Of a stretch of DNA of 64,000 nucleotides, positions 26,353 to 35,198 are shown in pieces. Below the pieces are notes generated by a model. That model had not been told where the DNA came from and made no database searches. It saw nothing but the letters and a program-made list of their open reading frames with translations. How positions within the stretch are numbered: the stretch's first letter is position 1; each line of letters starts with the position of its first letter. Origin of the DNA: Paenibacillus sp. JJ-100. GTDB lineage: Bacteria > Bacillota > Bacilli > Paenibacillales > Paenibacillaceae. The DNA lies in the NCBI RefSeq assembly GCF_948329825.1, contig NZ_CAOJCM010000003.1:372001-436000 (forward strand), written 5' to 3'. Made by a program: the position numbers and the translations under genes.

Positions 26353-26415
26353 TAGAGGAAGCGTCGGCCTTGGGCGGACGGGTAAGTTCACATCAATGGG
26401 GTAACCAGAGGAAGG

Positions 26416-27381
26416 ATGAAAGCAAGCATGACGAACAAACTGAATGTGTATTTCAATCATGACGGCGGTGTAGATGATCTCGTATCGCTGTTTATGCTTC
26501 TGCAAATGGATAATGTACATGTAACCGGTGTATCGGTTATTCCGGCAGATGGGTATTTGGAGCCGGCAACAGATGCGAGCCGTAAAATTATTGATCGTTT
26601 TGGAACCTATTCTATCGAAGTATCCAAATCTAACTCCAGAGGCAAAAACCCGTTCCCGCCTGCATGGAGATTGCACTCTTTCTATGTAGATGCACTGCCT
26701 ATTTTGAATGAATCGGGTAAAATGGAAGCGCCACTCTCGGCTATTCCTGCACATCAGCATCTGATTGAGAAAGTACGCAATACCGAAGGTAAAACACTTC
26801 TGTTGTTCACAGGCCCATTGACAGATCTTGCGCGTGCGCTTGACGAAGCACCAGATATTGAAGAGAAAATCGACAAACTGGTGTGGATGGGTGGTACGTT
26901 TGAGCGTGGAAACGTAGAAGAGCCGGAGCATGATGGTACAGCAGAATGGAACGTATTCTGGGACCCGGAAGCAGCATATCGCGTATGGCAAACCGGCATT
27001 CAGATTGATCTAGTTGCACTCGAAAGCACGAACAAAGTACCTCTTACTCCAGCCGTCCGTAACCGCTGGGCAGCAGAGCGCCGCTATGAAGGCGTAGATT
27101 TCCTGGGGAATTGTTATGCAGGTTGTCCGCCGCTGGTGTACAGTGAAACTAACTCTACATACTATCTGTGGGATGTCTTGACTACGGCTTCCGTAGGTCG
27201 TGAAGACATTGTGAAGAAAAAAACGGTGAATTGCATCGTCATTCCGGATGGTCCGAGCCAAGGTCGCACAGTAGAGCAGGCAGACGGACGCCCTGTGCAG
27301 CTGGTCTATGATACGGATCCAGATGCATTCTTCACATACATGACCGATTTGGGTAAAAAAGCTGCTCCGCAGCGCTACTAA
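26416..27381 (+). CDS. inosine-uridine preferring nucleoside hydrolase family protein
   Basis: A 321-residue nucleoside N-ribohydrolase. The N-terminal calcium-binding signature is NHDGGVDDLVSLFMLL, a variant of DxDxxxDD with one position changed to Gly. Other marks are LLLFTGPLTDLARAL, KLVWMGGTFERGN and AEWNVFWDPEAAYRV. These enzymes split ribonucleosides into base and ribose for salvage. The ATG at 26416 almost touches AGAGGAAGG, while ATG 26428 is 12 nt away, so either could be used. It is monocistronic with a branched terminator. Confidence 0.88.
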   Translation: MKASMTNKLNVYFNHDGGVDDLVSLFMLLQMDNVHVTGVSVIPADGYLEPATDASRKIIDRFGTYSIEVSKSNSRGKNPFPPAWRLHSFYVDALPILNESGKMEAPLSAIPAHQHLIEKVRNTEGKTLLLFTGPLTDLARALDEAPDIEEKIDKLVWMGGTFERGNVEEPEHDGTAEWNVFWDPEAAYRVWQTGIQIDLVALESTNKVPLTPAVRNRWAAERRYEGVDFLGNCYAGCPPLVYSETNSTYYLWDVLTTASVGREDIVKKKTVNCIVIPDGPSQGRTVEQADGRPVQLVYDTDPDAFFTYMTDLGKKAAPQRY

Positions 27382-27426
27382 GAATTGCAGCCGTAAGGCT
27401 AGCCTTCTTTAAGGAAGAACAAAAAT

Positions 27427-27493
27427 AAGCCGCAGGCTATGTTCCCACCATCGGGTGAATCCCGATGATCGGATCGTTGCCATGCGGCTTTTT
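27427..27493 (+). terminator. branched intrinsic terminator
   Basis: The outer stem AAGCCGCA (27427-27434) with TGCGGCTT (27483-27490) encloses a separate hairpin, ATCGGG-TGAAT-CCCGAT (27450-27466). T5 follows. Confidence 0.8.
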
Positions 27494-27579
27494 GGTGCAT
27501 CTGTAGATCGATTATGAATGAGGCTCCCCCTACATTTGGAGGGAGCGTATAGTCTCTCTACTACCACGAAAAAGTTTGT

Positions 27580-28515
27580 TTACCAGCGTCCAAAAGGAGA
27601 GAATAGCCCACTGTAGAAGCCAGCTATAACGGAAGTTAACAAACGGTAGATGACATAAAACAACACAGCATTCACAATCAGCACGCTGTATATGCTGTCA
27701 ATCGTTGCTTTGGTGCGATCCAGAGGGTGGTGGAACAACAACGTATTCATCGACACAAACAAAATGATATACGACAGCACCAGCAGTGATAAGGCAAATG
27801 AGTATGAGATAAAAATCATCACGTTTGCGAGCACCAGCGTAATGATTGCAGGAATGAGCAGCGTCCCCAACTGGGCAACCAGCATTTTCGGACGGAAGGT
27901 AATCCGTTCCAGCTTCAACACTCCATAGATTAACGCTATAGCTACGACTAGAATAATTGCTGCATATAACAGTGGACGCAAGAAACCACTAATAAACAGT
28001 CCATCCGCTTCGAGGCGGCCAAATGTAATTAAAACGTATGTAGAGGTCAATAAGGCAAACAATATCATCGTTACCAAGCCATGAAGGGCATGCTGTTCGC
28101 CCACGGTTTTCATCGATTGATAGGGACGAGCTAAAACACTGAGAAAATAAGACAAATATTGTTTGCTAACTTCTTTGGCTTGCTGTACTTTCTCATTTTG
28201 TACGATGTTGCTCCATTGATTTGCTCCTTGGTTTTGTGCAGAACCATCGGCGGAACCAAGGTTACTGGCATTTTCGTTGTCCTGAACAGATGACGGGACA
28301 GGGGAAACGGATGAGGAACGTGTAGGCGCCGCTTCATAAGAAGCAGGCTGCTGGGTGCTCGACCAACGAGTGTATTCCGAGTCGGCAGATCCTGAATCTG
28401 TGTGTGTCACAGTATCCGTAAGATCGGAAGAAGCGTGGTTGCCAGTCAAGTTCGAGCCGCACCTCTCGCAAAAACGGGCATCTCCATTTTCATGATTACA
28501 TACTGGGCATTGCAT
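27580..28515 (-). CDS. zinc-ribbon and YIP1-type membrane protein
   Basis: A 311-residue protein. ATG 28515 is chosen because GGAGG is 8 nt upstream; the frame extends beyond without a site. Residues 1-22 form a zinc ribbon, MQCPVCNHENG then RFCERCGSN, with two CxxC pairs. A Ser/Thr/Gln-rich disordered linker covers about 25-115. The C-terminal 190 residues have five hydrophobic segments starting with VTMILFALLTSTYVLITFG, in the style of YIP1-domain proteins. Such zinc-ribbon/membrane fusions are common in Bacilli (YvbJ-like). The role is unknown. It is a single gene. Confidence 0.78.
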   Translation of the reverse strand: MQCPVCNHENGDARFCERCGSNLTGNHASSDLTDTVTHTDSGSADSEYTRWSSTQQPASYEAAPTRSSSVSPVPSSVQDNENASNLGSADGSAQNQGANQWSNIVQNEKVQQAKEVSKQYLSYFLSVLARPYQSMKTVGEQHALHGLVTMILFALLTSTYVLITFGRLEADGLFISGFLRPLLYAAIILVVAIALIYGVLKLERITFRPKMLVAQLGTLLIPAIITLVLANVMIFISYSFALSLLVLSYIILFVSMNTLLFHHPLDRTKATIDSIYSVLIVNAVLFYVIYRLLTSVIAGFYSGLFSPFGRW

Positions 28516-28772
28516 GTTATAAGCCTCCAATTCCTTGAAATAATGAATAAGGTATACATTGTGTCTCATTTTAACGTTCGATGACGAACTTTGTCTATGT
28601 ATAGCAGAAATAAATACCCAAAAATATTGTTATGAAACAGGAAAGTGAGATTGGAGAATGATAATACAGTGAAGTAAAACAGGGAATCAGAAGAGGGATT
28701 ATCAGGTGTGGATGACGATCATCATGAAGTTCAGCTTCATCGAATCTTCATTTCAATAAGAGCCTCGAGCCC

Positions 28773-28801
28773 TTTTCAAAGTGTGTCGGCAATGATATAA
28801 T
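28773..28801 (+). promoter_or_regulatory. dps promoter
   Basis: TTTTCA (28773-28778) and TATAAT (28796-28801) with a 17-bp spacer. The PerR box begins 11 bp after the -10, so it covers the start of transcription. Confidence 0.65.
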
Positions 28802-28812
28802 TAAATCAAGAT

Positions 28813-28827
28813 TTAGATTAAGTCTAA
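28813..28827 (+). promoter_or_regulatory. PerR box at dps
   Basis: TTAGATT-A-AGTCTAA, a 7-1-7 dyad. The same 15-mer pattern occurs at catalase (58719-58733) and perR (56793-56807). It deviates from the Bacillus subtilis PerR box TTATAAT-N-ATTATAA mainly at positions 4 and 6 of each half. Confidence 0.75.
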
Positions 28828-28907
28828 ATTAAACAATGATTATTTATTAACTCTTAAACAAATAATAAGACAAATCACAACGATCCAATTGAAAGGGGAA
28901 CTATTCC

Positions 28908-29384
28908 ATGAGTACTATTCAAACAAAGCAAAACACAACAACGAACACATCTGCACTTCAAGAGAGCTTGAATCGTCAAATTGCTGGGTGGTCAGTCCTT
29001 TACACGAAACTGCATAACTTCCACTGGTATGTCAAAGGACCCCACTTCTTCACACTACATGCCAAATTCGAAGAGCTGTACAACCTGGCTACTGCCAACA
29101 TGGACGAAGTGGCTGAGCGCCTATTGATGATTGGAGGTCGCCCTGTCGCAACAATTGCAGAACAACTGCATCTATCTCCCATTGCAGAAGTACAAGGCCA
29201 AATGTCTGCTGAGCAGATGGTAGAACAGGTGATTGCCGATCTGAATGCAATGCTGTCGGTCATTCATCAAGGTATATATGAAGCGGGAGAAGCAGAAGAC
29301 AATGCGACCGAAGATATACTAATTGGGTTCACAGCGGCACTGGATAAAGAAATCTGGATGTTAAACGCATTTCTGGGTAAATAA
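28908..29384 (+). CDS. dps: Dps/MrgA family DNA-binding ferritin-like protein
   Basis: A 158-residue Dps protein. It should form a 12-subunit shell that oxidises Fe(II) with hydrogen peroxide and stores iron, protecting DNA. The inter-subunit ferroxidase signature is clear: KLHNFHWYVKGPHFFTLHAK followed by FEELYN. The four-helix body and short N-terminal Gln/Thr-rich tail fit the MrgA class. AAAGGGG precedes the ATG. A PerR-type box overlaps the predicted start of transcription, so it should be induced by peroxide or iron/manganese limitation, in parallel with catalase. Confidence 0.94.
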   Translation: MSTIQTKQNTTTNTSALQESLNRQIAGWSVLYTKLHNFHWYVKGPHFFTLHAKFEELYNLATANMDEVAERLLMIGGRPVATIAEQLHLSPIAEVQGQMSAEQMVEQVIADLNAMLSVIHQGIYEAGEAEDNATEDILIGFTAALDKEIWMLNAFLGK

Positions 29385-29511
29385 TTGTAGTTAACCTGTC
29401 TCCTGACAACGATATGTAGAGTCCGTGAACAAATGTCCCGTTCGCTTACAAATCCGGTATGCTTCACGTATAATAATGGCATCCAAGATGTACAGAATGG
29501 TGGAATGAATA

Positions 29512-30753
29512 ATGCGGGCAGACCTGGAACGATTACAGGAAGAAGCCGAACGGTTTATATATACATGTTACAAAGAGCTGGGTTATACGCGTGAAGACGC
29601 GGAAGCCCGGCTTCTTGCCATTAAACGCGAGGTGGACGAGACGGGGACCTATACCCATACCACGGAAGAGCTGGAGCAGGGTTGTAAAATGGCATGGCGG
29701 AATAGCAATCGCTGTATCGGGCGGTTATTCTGGGACAAGCTGCGCATCGTAGATGCTCGCCATGCGGATACCCCTGAAGCCGCCGCGCAAGCCATACTCG
29801 GTCATATTCATTCCGCTTCTAACGGAGGAAAGATTATCCCGACTATTACTGTTCTGCCACCGGAAGGTCCGAACGGGGTGCCGATTCGGATCTGGAATCA
29901 TCAGTTGATTCGTTATGCAGGATACGAAACAGAACAAGGAATTATAGGTGACCCCGCATCGGTTGAGATGACCCAAGCCGCCATTTCACTCGGTTGGGAA
30001 GGAGCTGGTGGTGATTATGACGTATTGCCGCTCATCATTCAAGCTCAGGGGCAAGCTCCAGCGTTGTATGTTATACCAGAACAGGAGATCATTGAAGTGC
30101 AGATTGAGCACCCCGAGCGAACAGAGATTGCAGAACTGGGGATGCGCTGGTATGGTGTGCCGATGATTGCCGATATGCGTGTGGAGATCGGTGGAATTAA
30201 CTACCCGGCAGCACCGTTTAACGGCTGGTATATGGAGACGGAGATTGGTGCACGTAACTTCGCAGATCCGTTCCGATATAACAAGCTGCCATCTGTAGCT
30301 GCGGCACTGGGATTGAATATGTCGAGTGAAACGACACTGTGGAAGGATCGGGCACTGGTGGAGCTGAATGTCGCTGTGCTGCATTCATTCAAGAAGGCTG
30401 GCGTGAGTATTGTGGATCATCATACGGCAGCATCACAGTTTGCCTTGTTTGAACAGCGCGAGGCGAAGGCCGGACGTGAGTTGACCGGGGATTGGGGATG
30501 GTTGATTCCGCCGGTATCGCCAGCAACAACCCATATTTTCCACAGTTCTTATCGTAATGAGATCGTGAAGCCGAACTTTTTTTACCAGGATCGAGCCTTT
30601 CAAATTCAGGATGGGATCGTCGTTGCCGCAGGCCCGAGCAGCAGGGAGCAGTATGAGCGGCATTCGGAGCATCTGTCCAATGAGGAAGCTTCGTTACAGA
30701 AGATCTCGTCACAGGCTGGTCATAAACCATTGAAATGCCCGTTTGCACATTAG
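29512..30753 (+). CDS. nos: bacterial nitric oxide synthase oxygenase
   Basis: A 413-residue NOS oxygenase domain. It converts L-arginine to citrulline and NO in two steps using heme and a pterin or folate cofactor; electrons must come from a separate flavodoxin/reductase because no reductase domain is fused. Heme thiolate ligand: MAWRNSNRCIGR, C68. The arginine-binding region NGWYMETEIGARNF and the WGWLIPPVSPATTHIFH pterin/dimer region are intact. The usual bacterial form has about 360 residues, so the polar tail after QDGIVVAAG (about 45 residues ending KCPFAH) is an extension. It lies 127 bp after dps with its own weak start site; a TATAAT at 29470-29475 suggests its own promoter. Confidence 0.94.
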   Translation: MRADLERLQEEAERFIYTCYKELGYTREDAEARLLAIKREVDETGTYTHTTEELEQGCKMAWRNSNRCIGRLFWDKLRIVDARHADTPEAAAQAILGHIHSASNGGKIIPTITVLPPEGPNGVPIRIWNHQLIRYAGYETEQGIIGDPASVEMTQAAISLGWEGAGGDYDVLPLIIQAQGQAPALYVIPEQEIIEVQIEHPERTEIAELGMRWYGVPMIADMRVEIGGINYPAAPFNGWYMETEIGARNFADPFRYNKLPSVAAALGLNMSSETTLWKDRALVELNVAVLHSFKKAGVSIVDHHTAASQFALFEQREAKAGRELTGDWGWLIPPVSPATTHIFHSSYRNEIVKPNFFYQDRAFQIQDGIVVAAGPSSREQYERHSEHLSNEEASLQKISSQAGHKPLKCPFAH

Positions 30754-31058
30754 TCGTGTGAACGGGTTTATTGTTTTGTGGATGGATTCACTCGAACCAG
30801 ATGATACCAGCTTGAACGGTAATGAGGTAAAGGTATCTTATTGCATATATTGAGTTACATACAGTGCAAAATAAGTAAACAACGAATAGGGAAGATTCAT
30901 TTCTAATTCAATGAGGTTGAAATTACATAGGGCGTTTACATCAAAACCATTGCGGTTATACCTGAATCATATATAATTAATGGGCATTGTTATTCACAGA
31001 TGTATTTTATTAGTGTACAGACTTAAGTGTACCTCAAGGATAAGGGGGCGAAGTAAGC
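30754..31058. other. intergenic region upstream of potA
   Basis: About 305 bp, AT-rich. It includes the probable potA promoter and an ACTTAAGT palindrome at 31021-31028 inside the imperfect dyad GTACA..TGTAC. No gene is seen. Confidence 0.5.
30950..30977 (+). promoter_or_regulatory. potABCD promoter
   Basis: TTGCGG (30950-30955) and TATAAT (30972-30977) are 16 bp apart. The predicted leader is about 75 nt. Confidence 0.6.
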
Positions 31059-32168
31059 ATGTCAGAACAACAACCGATTATACGGTTTGACCGGGTGACA
31101 CAGCAATACGATCAGGATGAGGCCGTATTAAAAGCTGTCAGTTTCGAGATTGAACGTGGTAAATTCTATACACTTCTCGGGCCATCCGGCTGTGGTAAAA
31201 CTACAATATTACGGCTGATTGCCGGCTTTGCGGAGCCGACGGAAGGCAGTATTTATTTTAACGGCGCACTGATTAATCAAGTGCCTGCGCACCAGCGTCA
31301 GGTGAATACGGTATTTCAGGACTATGCGTTATTCCCACATTTGAATGTATTTGAGAATGTGGCTTTTGGCTTGCGGATCAAAAAAATGAAAACATCCGAG
31401 ATTCGCAGCAAAGTGCTGGAAGCTCTCAAGTTTGTCAATCTGTCCGGTTACGAGAATCGGGAGATTAGCGAGATGTCTGGCGGACAGCGTCAGCGTGTAG
31501 CCATCGCCCGTGCGATCGTGAACGAGCCTGAAATTTTGCTGCTGGACGAGCCTCTGTCAGCGCTCGACTTGAAGCTGCGTACTGAGATGCAGTATGAGCT
31601 ACGGGAGTTACAGCAACGCTTGGGCATTACATTTATTTTTGTCACGCATGATCAGGAAGAAGCTTTGGCCATGTCGGATGAAATCTTTGTACTAAACGGC
31701 GGTGTCATTCAACAGAGTGGTACACCCAATGATATTTATGATGAGCCAATTAATCGTTTTGTGGCGGATTTTATTGGAGAGTCCAATATCGTGGCAGGCA
31801 AGATGAAGCAGGATTTTGTGGTTGAGTTCGCTGGCGCACAGCATGAATGTGTCGATCAGGGACTGCAGCCGGATGAGCCAGTCGAGATCGTTATTCGTCC
31901 GGAGGACCTTGAGATCACTACGGAGGAACAGGGTAAGCTTAAGGTGAAAGTGGACTCGCAGTTGTTCCGCGGCGTACACTACGAAATCTCGACCTATGAT
32001 GACGCAGGCAACGAATGGTTAATTCATTCCACGAAGAAAGCGGTCGTCGGATCGCGCATCGGGCTTTATTTTGACCCGGAAGCCATTCATGTCATGCGTT
32101 TCAATGAGACCGAAGAAGAGTTCGACAGACGACTCGAAGCTTATCAAGAGGCCGCTCATGCAGACTAA
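31059..32168 (+). CDS. potA: spermidine/putrescine ABC transporter ATPase
   Basis: A 369-residue ATP-binding subunit. Walker [12 protein letters not shown], signature [16 protein letters not shown], Walker [17 protein letters not shown] and switch His VTHDQEEAL are all canonical. The C-terminal TOBE domain (about 290-369) is typical of PotA and related importers. It energises polyamine uptake through PotBC. The gene overlaps potB by 11 bp, and all four genes form one coupled operon. Confidence 0.93.
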   Translation: MSEQQPIIRFDRVTQQYDQDEAVLKAVSFEIERGKFYTLLGPSGCGKTTILRLIAGFAEPTEGSIYFNGALINQVPAHQRQVNTVFQDYALFPHLNVFENVAFGLRIKKMKTSEIRSKVLEALKFVNLSGYENREISEMSGGQRQRVAIARAIVNEPEILLLDEPLSALDLKLRTEMQYELRELQQRLGITFIFVTHDQEEALAMSDEIFVLNGGVIQQSGTPNDIYDEPINRFVADFIGESNIVAGKMKQDFVVEFAGAQHECVDQGLQPDEPVEIVIRPEDLEITTEEQGKLKVKVDSQLFRGVHYEISTYDDAGNEWLIHSTKKAVVGSRIGLYFDPEAIHVMRFNETEEEFDRRLEAYQEAAHAD

Positions 32169-32991
32169 AGCCAGCACGCGCAATGCGTATCTGATTCCAT
32201 ATGTGTTATGGATGGTGTTGTTCGTTGTAGCGCCGGTTCTGCTGGTCATCTATTACTCGTTCTTCGATGTGGAGGGTAACTTCACACTGGGCAACTATGC
32301 GCGGTTCTTTACGCCGGTGTATATGCAGATGACGCTCAGTTCATTCTGGTACGCGTTTCTGATTACAGCGTTCTCGCTACTTATCTCGTATCCAACAGCG
32401 TACATGTTGACTCGAACCAAGCATAAACAGTTATGGCTCCTGTTAATCATTTTGCCAAGCTGGATTAATCTGTTGTTAAAAGCGTACGCCTTCATCGGCC
32501 TGTTCGGAACGTACGGTCTGACCAACTCCCTGCTGGAAGTGGTGGGCATTGGTACACAGCAGATTTTGTTCACCGATTTCAGCTTTATTTTTGTTTCGGT
32601 GTACATTTTCATTCCATTTATGATTCTGCCGATCTTCAATGCGCTAGAAGAGATGAATCCCTCTTTGATCTATGCTGCACGAGATCTTGGCGCTTCATCG
32701 TGGTTAACGTTCCGGCGCGTGATCTTTCCGCTGACGCTCAGCGGAGTGAAATCCGGCTGTCAGGCCGTGTTTATCCCGGCGCTCTCGCTGTTTATGATTA
32801 CTCGCCTTATTGCGGGGAACCGTGTTATTACGCTGGGTACTGCCATTGAGCAGCATTTTCTCGTCACCCAGGACTGGGGCATGGGATCGACCATTGCCGT
32901 CTTTTTGATTATCGCGATGGCTGTCATTATGTTTCTGACCGGATCAGGCAAGAAGGAGGTGCGGAATGGGAAGAAACGGAAAACTGTCTAA
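32158..32991 (+). CDS. potB: spermidine/putrescine ABC transporter permease B
   Basis: A 277-residue permease. ATG 32158, inside the end of potA, is chosen because AAGAGG lies just before it and it gives the usual N-terminus ([20 protein letters not shown]). Six membrane segments are visible, and the coupling EAA motif is [19 protein letters not shown]. The C-terminus overlaps potC by 26 bp. Confidence 0.92.
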   Translation: MQTKASTRNAYLIPYVLWMVLFVVAPVLLVIYYSFFDVEGNFTLGNYARFFTPVYMQMTLSSFWYAFLITAFSLLISYPTAYMLTRTKHKQLWLLLIILPSWINLLLKAYAFIGLFGTYGLTNSLLEVVGIGTQQILFTDFSFIFVSVYIFIPFMILPIFNALEEMNPSLIYAARDLGASSWLTFRRVIFPLTLSGVKSGCQAVFIPALSLFMITRLIAGNRVITLGTAIEQHFLVTQDWGMGSTIAVFLIIAMAVIMFLTGSGKKEVRNGKKRKTV

Positions 32992-33775
32992 TGTGTATCT
33001 GGCGGTCGTATTTGCCATTTTGTATGCACCGATTGCTTATCTGATCTTCTACTCGTTCAACAGCGGTGGCCATATGCGGGGGTTCGAGGGCTTCACGCTG
33101 GAGTGGTATAGAGAAGTGTTTGCCGATACCCGGTTGCTCATTATTGTATTAAATACGTTTATTATCGCTCTGTTGTCCTCCGCCATTTCCACGATTTTGG
33201 GTGTGGCAGGTGCACTGGCGATCTATCATGTACGTCGTAAACGGACTAAAAACACGCTGCTATCTCTAAACAATGTGCTGATTGTTAGCCCGGATGTCAT
33301 TATCGGTGCATCATTCCTGATATTGTTTACGATGATCGGTATCAAACTGGGTTTCACTTCGGTATTGCTGTCGCATATCGCATTCAGTGTGCCGATTGTC
33401 GTAATCATGGTTCTGCCGAAACTTCAGGAAATGAGCTCAACCTTGATGGATGCTGCTCGTGATCTGGGCGCAGGAACATGGCAAATATTAACGCGTGTTG
33501 TGCTGCCTTACGTGAAACCTGGTATTTTTGCTGGATTCTTCATGGCTTTGACGTACTCACTCGACGATTTTGCCGTAACCTTCTTTGTGACGGGGAACGG
33601 GTACTCTACCCTCTCGGTGGAGATCTACTCCAGAGCAAGGCAAGGGGTGTCGCTGTCCATTAACGCCCTGTCTACGCTGCTGTTCCTGCTCACGGTGTTG
33701 CTGGTGGTTGGATATTACTTCATTAACCGCCGTGCAACACGGATACCACCTGGAGGAAAGGGGCTGCGTCCATGA
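32966..33775 (+). CDS. potC: spermidine/putrescine ABC transporter permease C
   Basis: A 269-residue permease with six hydrophobic segments and EAA motif ARDLGAGTWQILTRVVLPY. The start ATG 32966 has AAGGAGGTG upstream. It pairs with PotB to form the membrane channel. Its stop overlaps the potD ATG. Confidence 0.92.
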   Translation: MGRNGKLSNVYLAVVFAILYAPIAYLIFYSFNSGGHMRGFEGFTLEWYREVFADTRLLIIVLNTFIIALLSSAISTILGVAGALAIYHVRRKRTKNTLLSLNNVLIVSPDVIIGASFLILFTMIGIKLGFTSVLLSHIAFSVPIVVIMVLPKLQEMSSTLMDAARDLGAGTWQILTRVVLPYVKPGIFAGFFMALTYSLDDFAVTFFVTGNGYSTLSVEIYSRARQGVSLSINALSTLLFLLTVLLVVGYYFINRRATRIPPGGKGLRP

Positions 33776-34845
33776 AACAGCTGGTACGGACATTCGCACT
33801 TGTGTTTGTGGCCGCTTTTGCCTTGATGGTTCTGGCTTCGTATCTGAACAAAAGTCAGGGATATTCCGGCGGTAACACGCTGACGATCTACAACTGGGGC
33901 GATTATATCGACCCTGATCTATTGCAAGAATTCGAGGAAGAGTCCGGTATGAAGGTCATCTACCAGACGTTTGATTCCAACGAAGCGATGCTGACCAAGA
34001 TTGAACAGGGCGGTACAACGTTTGATGTGGCGATACCTTCGGAATATGCGATTAGCAAAATGAAAGAAGAGAACTTGCTTGTACCCATCGATCATAGCAA
34101 GTTGCCTAACCTGAAAAATATCGACGAAAGGTTTTTGAACCTTTCCTACGATCCGAACAACCAATTCTCCGTCCCGTACTTCTGGGGAACGGTCGGTGTT
34201 GTGTACAACCCGGAGCTGGTTGGGGGATTGACGTTTAACAGCTGGAATGACCTATGGGACCCACGTCTGAAAAACCAGATCCTGCTGCTCGATGGCGCTC
34301 GTGAGGTCATTGGTATGGGGCTGAACAGTCTGGGCTACTCGCTTAACGATACGAATGAAGACCATCTTCAGGCGGCATTGAAAAAACTGTCGACCCTGAC
34401 GCCTAATGTTAGAGCCATTGTAGGGGACGAGATCAAAATGCTGCTTGCGAATGAAGAAGCGGCAGTTGGACTCGTATGGTCTGGGGATGCATCGGAGATC
34501 ATGGATCAGAACGATAAACTGGATTACATGGTACCGGAGGAAGGCTCCAACCTGTGGTTCGACAGCATGGTCATCCCGAAAACAGCTCAAAATGTGGAGG
34601 GAGCCCATCAGTTTATCAACTTCATGCTCGACCCGGATCATGCTGCACGCAACGCCGAGTATGTGGGATATTCTACACCGAATGCGGAGGCACTCAAGTT
34701 GCTGCCCGAAGACATCTCGCAGGATGAGCGCTTCTATCCAGACGAGACGCTGACAAGCAAGCTGGAGGTCTACAACAATCTGGGTAGAAAAATGCTATCG
34801 CATTATAATGACTTGTTCCTCGAGTTTAAAATGCACAGCAAATAG
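33772..34845 (+). CDS. potD: polyamine-binding protein of the PotABCD importer
   Basis: A 357-residue periplasmic-binding-type protein for spermidine or putrescine. The mature domain opens with LTIYNWGDYIDPDLLQEFEE, a PotD/PotF hallmark; DVAIPSEYAISKM and GVVYNPELVGG follow. Unusually for a Gram-positive binding protein the N-terminal hydrophobic segment (LVFVAAFALMVLASYLNKS) has no lipobox cysteine. The protein is therefore probably held by an uncleaved signal anchor or released, rather than lipidated. It is last in the operon and followed by a strong terminator. Confidence 0.92.
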   Translation: MKQLVRTFALVFVAAFALMVLASYLNKSQGYSGGNTLTIYNWGDYIDPDLLQEFEEESGMKVIYQTFDSNEAMLTKIEQGGTTFDVAIPSEYAISKMKEENLLVPIDHSKLPNLKNIDERFLNLSYDPNNQFSVPYFWGTVGVVYNPELVGGLTFNSWNDLWDPRLKNQILLLDGAREVIGMGLNSLGYSLNDTNEDHLQAALKKLSTLTPNVRAIVGDEIKMLLANEEAAVGLVWSGDASEIMDQNDKLDYMVPEEGSNLWFDSMVIPKTAQNVEGAHQFINFMLDPDHAARNAEYVGYSTPNAEALKLLPEDISQDERFYPDETLTSKLEVYNNLGRKMLSHYNDLFLEFKMHSK

Positions 34846-34928
34846 CATGAACCGAGGCGTTTAACAAAGATTTACTTGCGGAAAATTAATCGCTAATTAT
34901 GGTTACAGAAAAAAGCAACTCCTACACA

Positions 34929-34970
34929 AAACCTCCCCTGATCACTAATGATTCAGGGGAGGTTTATTTT
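34929..34970 (+). terminator. intrinsic terminator of potABCD
   Basis: A 13-bp perfect stem (34929-34941 with 34953-34965), an 11-nt loop and a T-rich tail. Confidence 0.9.
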
Positions 34971-35064
34971 ATATCTGCTTCAGAGCAACAAGCATAGAAG
35001 TGCGATATCAGAGGTATGAAATTACACGTAACGGAGAGGGCAGAGATAAGCTGGAGAAGCGAAG

Positions 35065-35134
35065 CGATCACCTTTATCCCCGGATTTTCTCATATGATAT
35101 GAGATTCAAAAAAAACCGGGGATAACAGTGATCG
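35065..35134. repeat. 70-bp nested inverted repeat
   Basis: The arms CGATCAC (35065-35071) and TATCCCCGG (35075-35083) pair with CCGGGGATA (35116-35124) and GTGATCG (35128-35134), with matched 3-nt interruptions. The interior holds a second palindrome, CTCATAT-G-ATATGAG (about 35089-35103). There is no T-run at the outer stem. It looks like a repetitive extragenic palindrome rather than a terminator. Confidence 0.65.
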
Positions 35135-35198
35135 GAAGCTTACTCTGCGCGCGGAGTGGCCTAGTGTAATTAAGACTTTTCATCTTATATCATTGCCA

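Larger units (their letters stand above)
28516..28907. other. intergenic region between the YIP1 gene and dps
   Basis: About 390 bp. The right third holds the dps promoter and PerR box. The left part carries no recognisable gene or repeat. Confidence 0.5.
34846..35198. other. convergent intergenic region after potD
   Basis: About 350 bp between potD and the convergent membrane-protein gene. It contains the potD terminator and a separate 70-bp nested inverted repeat (35065-35134). No gene is seen. Confidence 0.6.
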
